Below are positions 1 to 7,060 of a stretch of 11,236 nt of DNA, piece after piece. The DNA lies in assembly GCA_937910825.1 (NCBI GenBank), contig CALEMO010000387.1, positions 1-11,236 of the forward strand. Reading direction: 5' to 3'. The DNA is from an uncultured Solirubrobacterales bacterium. GTDB lineage: Bacteria; Actinomycetota; Thermoleophilia; Solirubrobacterales; 70-9. Below the pieces are notes generated by a model. It saw nothing but the letters and a program-made list of their open reading frames with translations. It did no database searches and was not told the origin of the DNA. Each line of letters begins with the position of its first letter. The stretch's first letter is position 1. The position numbers were made by a program, and so were the translations under genes.

Positions 1-128
1 ACGGAATTCGTCGTTTTTTGCATCCAATCGGCTCCTTGCGTAAACGGGTGCTGCCGTGGTGACGGCTTTGGTTGCCAGTCGCCTCGAAAATTTCAAAACT
101 TGCTAAACGGGATTTCAACAGTTTGGGG

Positions 129-146
129 GTACGGAACGTACGGAAG
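129..146. repeat. 9-bp direct tandem repeat upstream of the oxidase gene
   Basis: Two abutting copies, gtacggaac then gtacggaag, match at 8 of 9 bases. They lie in a stretch that looks less GC-rich than the rest of the window, ahead of the conserved part of the acyl-CoA oxidase gene. A duplicated regulator half-site is possible, but so is chance. The copies are seen directly; any role is a guess. Confidence 0.3.
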
Positions 147-198
147 AACAATCGCGACCTGTGCCTTGGGAAATCTTTCCATGATATCGAGGTCCTGC

Positions 199-204
199 TA
201 ATTT
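199..204 (+). promoter_or_regulatory. possible -10 box (TAATTT) before the oxidase ATG
   Basis: TAATTT fits the actinobacterial -10 pattern TANNNT and ends 11 bases before the ATG at 216. No convincing -35 box was found. It is one of the few arguments for choosing the ATG at 216 over the TTG at 72. The match is short and could be chance. Confidence 0.2.
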
Positions 205-215
205 CAGCGACTCCG

Positions 216-2066
216 ATGGCCCGATGCGGGTGTTGCTGCGTGGCGCAGACAGGTGCTCTTGCGGTACTTATTAACAGAGCTTTGGCAGTTTTCGATTGGT
301 CGACGTTTCTCGCCGATCAGGGGCATACGAATCTCGGACTTCCCGAGGTTTACGGCGGCGGCGGGGATGTCGGTGCGTCGATAGCCGCCTTCGAGACTCT
401 GGCCCTGGGTGATCTCTCGCTGCTGGTGAAGACCGGCGTCCAGTTCGGACTCTTCGGTGGTGCGATCCTTCACCTCGGAACCAGGGTCCACCACGATCGA
501 TACCTCGCGGAGATCGCTTCGCTGGAGCTCCCAGGCTGCTTCGCGATGAGCGAATCGGGGCACGGCTCTGACGTTCAATCGGTCGGCACAACCGCCACTT
601 ACGACTACGAAAGCCGGGAGTGGGTGATCAATACGCCGAGCGACGCCGACCGAAAAGACTGGATCGGCAACGCGGCAGTGCACGGAAAAGCTGCGGTCGT
701 ATTCGCCCAGCTGATAACCGGTGAAGAGAATCACGGCGTGCACGCTTTCGTTGTGCCTATCCGGAGCGATCGCGGCAAGGTGCTCGACGGAGTGCGAATT
801 GAAGACGTCGGTCACAAAATCGGTCTCAACGGTGTTGACAACGGTCGTCTGTATTTCGACTCGGCCCGGGTGCCGCTGAGCAACCTGCTCGACCGCTATG
901 GCTCAGTGACCGAGAGCGGCGAGTACACCTCGTCGATCGAGAGCCCCACCCGGCGCTTCTTCACGATGGTCGGAACCCTGGTCCAGGGCCGGGTATCGGT
1001 TGCCGGCGCGGGCCTCTCGGTATCCAAGGTGGCGCTAACGACCGCTGTCAGGCACGGCGAATCACGCCGACAGTTCGGACCCCCGGACGGTGGCGAAGAA
1101 GTGCCTCTGCTCGACTACCGTGCCCACCAACGTCGCCTGCTGCCCCTGCTTGCCAGCACCTATGCGCTTCATTTCAAGCAGGCCGAGCTGGTGCGCGATC
1201 TTGACCTCGTCTTCAGCGGTGCCGAGGACGATGAACAGGCCCGGCGCAGCCTTGAGACAAGTGCCGCCGGAGTCAAGGCGTTTGCCACCTGGCATGCGGT
1301 CGATTGCCTGCAGACCGGCAGGGAGGCATGCGGCGGACTCGGCTACCTGAGCTCCAGCGGCTTCGCCTCACGCAAGGCAGACGCCGAGATATTCACAACT
1401 TTCGAAGGCGACAATACGGTCCTGCTCCAGCTCGTCGCGAAGAGCCTGCTGACGGGGTATCGCGAAGAGTTCGGCGACCTGAACCCGATCGGCATGGCCG
1501 GTTTTGTTGCGACCCAGGCGGTCAGCCGCCTGGTCGAGCGCACCGCCGCACGAGAGCTCTGGGGACGGATCTGGGACGAAATCACCCCTGATTCCGAAGA
1601 AGACGGCGACCTCAACAAACGTGAGTACCAGCTGGCGCTGTTTGCCTGGCGTGAAGAACATGTGCTGGAAAGCGCAGCCCGGCGGCTGAAGGGCGGAATC
1701 GACGATGGCATCGATCCGTTCGAAGCATTCAATGCCTGCCAGGACCACGTGCTGGTTGCGGCGCGATCGCACATCGATACGCGCATTCTCGAGGCCTTCG
1801 CAAAGGGAGTGGAGCTTTGCGAAGACGAAACCGTAAAGGCTTTGCTGGAAAGGGTTTGCGACCTCTACGCGCTCAGCGTGATCGAACAGCACCGCGGCTG
1901 GTACCAGGAGCATGGGCGGATTTCGTCGACCAGGTCGAAGGCGGTAATCCGCAACGTCAACGCGCTCTGCGACGAGTTGCGCCCGCAGGCCTGCGACCTG
2001 ATCGACGCGCTTCGTGTGCCTGACTGCGTATTGCCTGAATTTGGCCCTGGCGGAATCGTGGGTTGA
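216..2066 (+). CDS. acyl-CoA oxidase/dehydrogenase-family flavoprotein, N-terminus apparently shortened
   Basis: An FAD enzyme that should oxidise an acyl-CoA to trans-2-enoyl-CoA, the first step of fatty-acid beta-oxidation. The long form (616 aa) resembles acyl-CoA oxidases with an extra C-terminal helical domain. Numbering from ATG 216: LGLPEVYGGGGD at about 40-52, the FAD/acyl-binding stretch CFAMSESGHGSD at about 108-119, LNGVDNGR at about 204-211, the second helical domain with GREACGGLGYL at about 368-378, and FEGDNTVL at about 396-403, whose Glu (about 397) aligns with the catalytic base of acyl-CoA oxidases. The frame is open from a TTG at 72 (664 aa), but codons before about 285 give a Cys-rich, unfamiliar sequence in place of the usual N-terminal helices. 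ATG 216 is preferred weakly. The C-terminus also ends unusually. The next gene starts 10 bp after the stop, suggesting co-transcription. Family is firm; activity is uncertain because of the N-terminus. Confidence 0.85.
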   Translation: MARCGCCCVAQTGALAVLINRALAVFDWSTFLADQGHTNLGLPEVYGGGGDVGASIAAFETLALGDLSLLVKTGVQFGLFGGAILHLGTRVHHDRYLAEIASLELPGCFAMSESGHGSDVQSVGTTATYDYESREWVINTPSDADRKDWIGNAAVHGKAAVVFAQLITGEENHGVHAFVVPIRSDRGKVLDGVRIEDVGHKIGLNGVDNGRLYFDSARVPLSNLLDRYGSVTESGEYTSSIESPTRRFFTMVGTLVQGRVSVAGAGLSVSKVALTTAVRHGESRRQFGPPDGGEEVPLLDYRAHQRRLLPLLASTYALHFKQAELVRDLDLVFSGAEDDEQARRSLETSAAGVKAFATWHAVDCLQTGREACGGLGYLSSSGFASRKADAEIFTTFEGDNTVLLQLVAKSLLTGYREEFGDLNPIGMAGFVATQAVSRLVERTAARELWGRIWDEITPDSEEDGDLNKREYQLALFAWREEHVLESAARRLKGGIDDGIDPFEAFNACQDHVLVAARSHIDTRILEAFAKGVELCEDETVKALLERVCDLYALSVIEQHRGWYQEHGRISSTRSKAVIRNVNALCDELRPQACDLIDALRVPDCVLPEFGPGGIVG

Positions 2067-2076
2067 GGCCCGCCGG

Positions 2077-3496
2077 ATGCCGGGGCTGAGCGAAGCGAAT
2101 CGCAAGTGGTGGGTCCTCGTGGGGACCAGTGGCGGTCTCTTCGTATTGATGCTGGACTCGACCCTGGTCGCCCTGGCGCTGCCTTTGATCCAGAAGGATC
2201 TGGGGGCCAGCACCGACCAGATGCAATGGGTCCTGAACGCCTACCTGCTGGTGATCGCGGCGCTGGTGGTCACCGCCGGCAGATTCGGCGAGATCTTCGG
2301 CCGGCGTAGGGTTTTCCTGACCGGCTTCTTGATATTTGGAATCGGTTCTCTGTTTTGGCCCTCGCCTGGAATCCGTACATCCTGATCCTGGGGAGGGTCG
2401 TTATGGCCGCCGGGGCGGCGGCGATGCTGCCGCTCTCGCTCGCTCTGGTCACGAATGTCTTTCCGGTGGAGGAACAGCAGAAGGCGATCGGAATCTGGAC
2501 CGGCGTATCGACTGGCGACTGATCTTCCTGGCCAATTTTCCAATAGTCCTGGCTTCGATTCTGATCGTCAGTGCCACTGCACTTGAGGTCCGGGATGAAA
2601 CGGTTGAGCCGAAGATCGACTGGCCGGGTCTGGCTTTGCTGACCGGTGGTCTGCTGGCGACCGTTTTTGCGCTGGTCAAGGCGAGCGATTGGGGGTGGAC
2701 CTCGATCAGCACGCTGGGCCTGATGGCAGCCGGGTTCGCAGCGCTGGTGGGTTTCTGGTTCGTCGAGCATCGTGTGCGCAGCCCGATCGTCGACTTTTCG
2801 CTGTTCAGGAACCGGCCGTATCTGGGGGCGACCGCCGCCGCCTTCGAAATCGTCGCGGTGTACTGGACGCTGATGTTCTATGAGCCCCAGCACCTGCAGA
2901 ACATCCTTGGCTACTCCGCCGTCGAGGCAGGACTGGTGATCCTGACCCAGGTGAGTTCGACACCTGGCTACGGCGCGCTGTTTCCCGGCCTGCTCGGGAT
3001 CGGGTTGGCGTTTGCGCTGGTCTACGCACTAATGCCGGCGGCAGCGATGGCCGCAATGCCCAAAGCAAAAGCCGGCATCGCTTCGGCAGGCCTGGCGATG
3101 AACCGCATCCTCGCGGGGGCGATCGGGCTGGCTGTGGTCGGCGCGGTTTTCCAGAGCCTTCAGAGTGCCGAGTTGAAGTCCGACCTCGCGGCCTCTGGCG
3201 TCGACCTGAATGCGAAGCAGCGCGAACAGCTCGACGGCCTGCTCGCTGGCTCCGAGTCTGCCCGAGACTCGCTGCCGGACGACTCGTCAGGAGTGGCCGA
3301 GCAGATTGAGTCGATCGCCGCCGATGCCTTCACCTACGCGCTGGGTAATTCGATCTGGGTGCTGGTCGGAATCGCGGTCGTCTGTACAGGCCTGACCGCC
3401 TGGCTGGTAGAGCCGAAGCAGCGGACCACGGAACTTCCCGAAGCGGCCAGACAGGTCGAACACCACCACCACCGCTTCGGCGGTTTTCACCTGTAG
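2077..3496 (+). pseudogene. broken DHA2-type (14-TM EmrB/QacA-like) MFS drug transporter
   Basis: Remnant of a proton-driven multidrug exporter, readable only by switching frame. Frame 1 from ATG 2077 carries LMLDSTLVALALPLIQKDLG (TM1) and a motif A, GRFGEIFGRRR. At the T-run 2353-2356 it shifts, and the frame starting at 2355 continues as LALAWNPYILILGRVV and AIGIWTGV. At about 2503-2511 the frame changes again to IDWRLIFLANFPIVLAS; the segment that should hold motif C (GPxxGG, TM5) is missing. A third gap, in frame at about 2950-2962, joins GLVILTQV to SSTPGYGALFPGLLG and removes roughly 60 residues including about two TMs (estimate from memory of the family). The last long frame ends with a His-rich tail (HHHHRFGG). 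One base loss and two deletions make a working transporter unlikely. It sits 10 bp after the oxidase stop and about 43 bp before the MMPL gene. Family call is strong; lesion sizes are inferred. Confidence 0.85.
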
Positions 3497-3526
3497 GTAG
3501 TTCACCTCTCGGGCCGCCGGCTCGGA

Positions 3527-3532
3527 TATTGT
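3527..3532 (+). promoter_or_regulatory. -10-like box TATTGT, 7 nt before the MMPL ATG
   Basis: TATTGT matches TANNNT and is followed by seven bases and then ATG 3540. Transcription from such a box would begin at or next to the start codon, the arrangement of leaderless actinobacterial mRNAs. No Shine-Dalgarno sequence precedes either possible start (GTG 3531 or ATG 3540), and the box overlaps the GTG, which favours the ATG. No clear -35 was seen. Confidence 0.35.
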
Positions 3533-3539
3533 GCCAGTC

Positions 3540-5624
3540 ATGTTCAAGTCCGTCCTCGCCTTCCCAGTCGGTTCGAAAGCGCGCTGGCTGATCGTCGTCG
3601 CCTGGTTCGTGGCGATGTTCGCGATCTTCAGCTTCAACATTCCCGGCAAGTTCGCCGACGCCGAGAACAACGAGTCCAGCTCTTATCTGCCGGCGGACGC
3701 CGAGTCGACCCGGGCACTGGAAGAGGCCAAGCTTCTGACCGACGGTGAGCAGGCAGGCATCGTGATCGTCTACAGCCGCGAGGGTGGACTCACAGGAGCT
3801 GACCGTAAGCGCATACGTTCGGACGTCGCGACCCTGAACTCCGATGTCGAAGGGACAAGCGAACCTTTCACACTCGGCGAGGTCGCCGAAGACAGCTCAG
3901 CCGCACTCGTGCTGTCGAGCATCGAATCGACAGGTGAGGCTGACGACCTGCTCGACCCGGTGGATGCAGTGCGCGACCAGGTGAGCGGTAGCGATGGAGG
4001 ACTCGATGTCGCCGTGACCGGTGCTGCGGGATATTCCGCCGATTCGATCAAAGTTTTCGAGGGAATTAACGGCACGCTTTTTGCGGCGGCATTCAGCCTG
4101 GTCTTCATTTTGCTTCTGCTGATCTATCGCTCGCCTTTTCTGCTCTGGTTTCCGCTGCTGGCGGTCGGCTTCGCCGAAATCCTGAGTCGCACGGTCGGTT
4201 TCGGCCTGACTGAGATGGGGGTGACCGTAAACGGTCAGTCGTCCTCGATCCTTTCGGTACTCGTGCTTGGTGCCGGCACCGACTATGCGTTGCTGCTGAT
4301 AAGCCGCTACCGCGAAGAGTTACGCCACCAGGAGAGCAAGACCGAATCGATGCGTATATCTCTGCGCAGTGCCGGCCCGGCGATTCTCGCATCCGGCGGC
4401 ACGGTGATCGCGGCACTGCTCTGCCTCAGCCTGGCCGAACTCAATTCGACTGCGAGCCTTGGCCCGATCGGTGCGATCGGAATTGCCTCGGCGATGTTTG
4501 CGATGCTCACCCTGCTTCCCGCGATGCTGGTGATCGCTCCGCGCTGGGTTTTCTGGCCGAAGGTTCCCAAGGTTGGCACTGGTGGCGCCGACGCCGAGCA
4601 TGGTCCCTGGCGGCGCCTCGGTGACCGAACCGCGCGCAGCCCGAGGCGTGTCTGGGTCGGCACCCTCGTGGTCCTGGTTGTGATGGCCGGAGGACTCGCG
4701 CTTTACGACGACGGTCTCACTTCATCCGGTGGTTTCCGCGACAAAGTTGAAGCCGTGGAGGGCGAACAGCTGATTTCGAAATCGTTCCCCGGTGGAGCGA
4801 ACGCACCCACGGAGATAATCGTCCCGGATCCGGCCGACGCGGCCGCTGTAAGCGCTGCGGTTCGAGAGGTGGACGGCGTAGCCGCGGTGCGCCCGGTCGG
4901 CGAGGGCGAGCCCGGGGTCTTGCTCGACGTGATCCTCGAGCCGGAGCCTTATTCGACCGAGGCTTTCGCATTGATTCCGCCGGTACGTGACGCCGCCAAG
5001 GAAGCCGGTGGGCCGGAGACCCTTGTCGGCGGCGGTTCTGCCGTCGAATACGACATTCGAGAAGCCAACAAGCAGGATGTCAAGCTGATCGTGCCATTGG
5101 TCATTCTTGTCGTCTTCCTGATCCTGGTGGTGCTGCTCAGGTCACTCGCTGCGCCTTTGATTCTGATCGGTACGGTGGTAATCAGCTTCCTGGCCGCGCT
5201 CGGAGTCGGGGTCGCGATCAGCGAATGGGTATTCGACTTCCCCGGGTCTGATCCGTCCCTGCCCCTGTTTGCGTTCGTATTCCTGGTCGCACTCGGGATC
5301 GACTACAACATCTTCCTGATGGCAAGGGTCAGGGAGGAGACCGTCACCCATGGCACTCGCGAAGGAATGCTGCGCGGTCTGGCGGTGACCGGAGGGGTGA
5401 TCACTTCGGCTGGAATCGTGCTGGCAGGCACCTTCCTGGTACTCGCGGTGCTGCCGCTAGTCTTCCTGACCGAGCTCGGCATCACTGTGGCTTTCGGAGT
5501 CCTGCTGGATACCTTCCTGGTGCGCTCGATCCTCGTACCGGCGCTGACCCTGGACATCGGCCCGAAGATCTGGTGGCCATCTTCGCTGGCCGACAGAGAG
5601 GAAGAGCCGCCGCCCGGGTCCTGA
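3540..5624 (+). CDS. MMPL/RND-family membrane transporter
   Basis: A proton-driven inner-membrane exporter of the MmpL/ActII-3 class; family members move lipids, glycolipids or hydrophobic drugs. The protein is 694 aa from ATG 3540 and shows the duplicated RND plan: TM1 (about 15-35), an extracytoplasmic loop, five TMs (about 177-335), a second single TM (about 372-388), a second loop, then five TMs (about 515-670). The two proton-relay Asp-Tyr pairs are present: GAGTDYALLL (D248, Y249) and LGIDYNIFL (D588, Y589), equivalent to the pairs described in mycobacterial MmpL3. Each is followed by a charged R-x-R-E-E-type segment. No frame break is visible. GTG 3531 would add three residues. It follows the broken MFS gene and converges with the enoyl-CoA hydratase gene, stops 3 bp apart. 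Placement near acyl-CoA enzymes is compatible with a lipid substrate, but the substrate is not readable from sequence. Confidence 0.92.
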   Translation: MFKSVLAFPVGSKARWLIVVAWFVAMFAIFSFNIPGKFADAENNESSSYLPADAESTRALEEAKLLTDGEQAGIVIVYSREGGLTGADRKRIRSDVATLNSDVEGTSEPFTLGEVAEDSSAALVLSSIESTGEADDLLDPVDAVRDQVSGSDGGLDVAVTGAAGYSADSIKVFEGINGTLFAAAFSLVFILLLLIYRSPFLLWFPLLAVGFAEILSRTVGFGLTEMGVTVNGQSSSILSVLVLGAGTDYALLLISRYREELRHQESKTESMRISLRSAGPAILASGGTVIAALLCLSLAELNSTASLGPIGAIGIASAMFAMLTLLPAMLVIAPRWVFWPKVPKVGTGGADAEHGPWRRLGDRTARSPRRVWVGTLVVLVVMAGGLALYDDGLTSSGGFRDKVEAVEGEQLISKSFPGGANAPTEIIVPDPADAAAVSAAVREVDGVAAVRPVGEGEPGVLLDVILEPEPYSTEAFALIPPVRDAAKEAGGPETLVGGGSAVEYDIREANKQDVKLIVPLVILVVFLILVVLLRSLAAPLILIGTVVISFLAALGVGVAISEWVFDFPGSDPSLPLFAFVFLVALGIDYNIFLMARVREETVTHGTREGMLRGLAVTGGVITSAGIVLAGTFLVLAVLPLVFLTELGITVAFGVLLDTFLVRSILVPALTLDIGPKIWWPSSLADREEEPPPGS

Positions 5625-5627
5625 TTC

Positions 5628-6452
5628 TCAGCGGGCGGCCGCTCGGCCGCCCGGCTCAGGGTCGGCGAATTCAGGCGTTTCACCGCTTACCCCGGCCATT
5701 ACCGCCGCCATCTGGTTCGGTGAGCCGATCAACGTTTTCTGGAGTTCCGTTTCGAGTTCGAGGTTGCGCTTGCCTCCTTCGTGCCAGGCGGACTCGAAGA
5801 GCCTCTTCGCCGCCCTGACCGCATCCGGTGAACGCCTGCGGATTTCAGCCGCAAGATCCCGGGCGGCTGCCAGGGGGTCGTCATCGACCCTGGTTGTGAG
5901 GCCGATCCTGGTGGCTTGCTCACCGTCGATGGTGCCCGCGGTGTAAGTGAGCTCTTTGGCCAGGTCGAGCCTGAGCAGCCGGGGAAGGGTTGCGGTGATG
6001 CCCATATCCGGCACCAGGCCCCAGTGGGCTTCCCGTATGCTCCACTTCGCATCCGGAGCAGTGATCCGGATATCGGCGCCGAGCGCGATCTGCAGCCCGC
6101 CGCCGTAGCAATTTCCGTGAACCGCGGCGATTACCGGCATCGGCAGCTCCATCCACGCGGTCGCCACGCGCTGGAAGAGGTTGGCGCCGAAATCATCGCG
6201 CCGGACAGCTTCTTCGGCGAAGCCTTCGCCGCCTCCCGAGGCGAGCCAGCCGACGTCGATTCCGGAACAGAAGCTCGGCCCTTCACCGTGAAGCACGACC
6301 GCCCTCAGGCCTTGCTCGTCCAAAAGGCCGAGCGCCGCTTCGGTCAGCGCCCTGAACATGCTGCCATCCAGTGCGTTGTGCTTGTCGCTTCGAACCATCG
6401 CGACCTCGGCCACGTGGTTTTCGATCCTGATCTTCACCCGGTCTTCAGACAT
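5628..6452 (-). CDS. enoyl-CoA hydratase/isomerase (crotonase) family protein
   Basis: A cytoplasmic crotonase-fold enzyme acting on a CoA thioester, expected to hydrate or isomerise enoyl-CoA. The 274 aa length is typical. Oxyanion-hole segments are clear: FCSGIDVGWL (about 61-70) and HGNCYGGGLQIALGADIRI (112-130). Compared with rat mitochondrial hydratase, the Glu144 position is Gln121, while the Glu164 position is Glu141 (SIREAHWGLVPDMG). A GGGLQIALGADIRI block with downstream GLVPDMG is typical of a bacterial crotonase subgroup, so this is probably a subgroup trait rather than damage. Start ATG 6452 has only a weak upstream agggt. It overlaps the 3' end of the broken TrkA-C gene, consistent with a shared transcript. 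The last codons (Gly-Gly-Arg-Ala-Ala-Ala-Arg) lie within a GC hairpin. It could supply the step after the oxidase at 216-2066, but lies on the opposite strand. Confidence 0.92.
   Translation of the reverse strand: MSEDRVKIRIENHVAEVAMVRSDKHNALDGSMFRALTEAALGLLDEQGLRAVVLHGEGPSFCSGIDVGWLASGGGEGFAEEAVRRDDFGANLFQRVATAWMELPMPVIAAVHGNCYGGGLQIALGADIRITAPDAKWSIREAHWGLVPDMGITATLPRLLRLDLAKELTYTAGTIDGEQATRIGLTTRVDDDPLAAARDLAAEIRRRSPDAVRAAKRLFESAWHEGGKRNLELETELQKTLIGSPNQMAAVMAGVSGETPEFADPEPGGRAAAR
5632..5653. terminator. GC-rich hairpin at the convergent junction, possible bidirectional terminator
   Basis: Perfect 9-bp inverted repeat: cgggcggcc (5632-5640), loop gctc, ggccgcccg (5645-5653). It begins 7 bp after the MMPL stop and overlaps the final codons of the convergent hydratase gene. 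No T-run follows on either strand, so it is not a classical intrinsic terminator, but U-less hairpins between convergent genes are common in high-GC actinobacteria. The repeat is seen; the role is inferred. Confidence 0.5.
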
Positions 6453-6942
6453 TAACGGACCCTATATCGCCGGCCTCGACAAGCGTCCTGGCTTCAAGGT
6501 TGAGAGGTGGGCCCCAGTGAAGTCTCCGTCGGTACTGACGTGTGCCAGGACCGCGACTCCCTCCGATCGAAGGTCGAGCTCTTCGAAGGACTGACCCGCG
6601 ATCCAGTAGCCCACTTCGCGAGATCAGGACCACAATTGCGAGGACGACAATCAGTGCACCTAGGCGTTCAAGGGCCTGTTCGCGATCCGCGCTGGCGAAC
6701 GCGGGGATCAGGGTTGCCATCACAGTCACGAGTCCGGCGTTCCCAAGCAGCATCAGGGTCATCGCGATCCGCCGGCGAACCGGATGCTGGACGACGGCCT
6801 CGGACTCGGAAGTCGTAAAGCCCGCAACGGTGAGCGCACTCCGGGCCTGGAAGCGCGAGACCTCGCGTGACAGGCCGGTCAGCATCAGGGCTGCGGTTGC
6901 GGCCCTCGTCACAAGCAGCGAGATGAGAATGATCACCACTAC
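6445..6942 (-). pseudogene. broken membrane protein with C-terminal TrkA-C (RCK_C) domain
   Basis: The intact family has N-terminal TMs and a cytoplasmic ligand-binding RCK_C domain of the potassium-channel-regulator type; its own function is poorly known. The first part is well preserved from a GTG at 6942 or 6939: VIILISLLVTRAATAALML (TM), LSREVSRFQARSALTVAGFT, ESEAVVQHPVRRRIAMTLML, then further TMs ending in VVLIS. At about 6612-6618 the family sequence jumps to the +1 frame as YWIAGQSFEELDLRSEGVAV and TDGDFTGA, and the usual linker between membrane part and RCK_C is missing. Near the run 6509-6515 it returns to the first frame as PPLNLEARTLVEAGDI, ending at 6445 inside the hydratase start. 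Read straight, the first frame gives 164-165 aa with a scrambled C-terminus. The start is also doubtful: no SD is visible. Family recognised from memory of the ARFQ...GFTT...HP.RR pattern. Confidence 0.7.
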
Positions 6943-7060
6943 TGTGCCTGGCGCAAGAATGTCTGATCCGCCAAACTTTCATCCATACGGTTCATGGTCT
7001 TCAGGTACCCGCCGAAAGGTGCTGCGGAAACCCGCTTTTCATCTGCGGCAGCAAGCGGAA

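Noticed and set aside
1368..2213. Long open frame on the − strand (281 codons) across the oxidase 3' half
   Set aside because: Antisense to a well-conserved + strand enzyme; composition is Arg-rich and no family resemblance was seen. Typical shadow frame in high-GC DNA.
5916..6455. + strand frame of 179 codons over the hydratase gene
   Set aside because: Antisense to the conserved crotonase motifs; no recognisable domain.
6955..7006. Tiny − strand frame beginning ATG AAC CGT ATG GAT before the TrkA-C remnant
   Set aside because: Stops after 18 codons at the remnant's start; more likely the gene's displaced 5' end than a separate peptide gene.
7032..7058. Inverted repeat ccgctt...aagcgg after the MFS stop as a terminator
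   Set aside because: Only six pairs, a 15-base loop and no T-run; too weak to claim.
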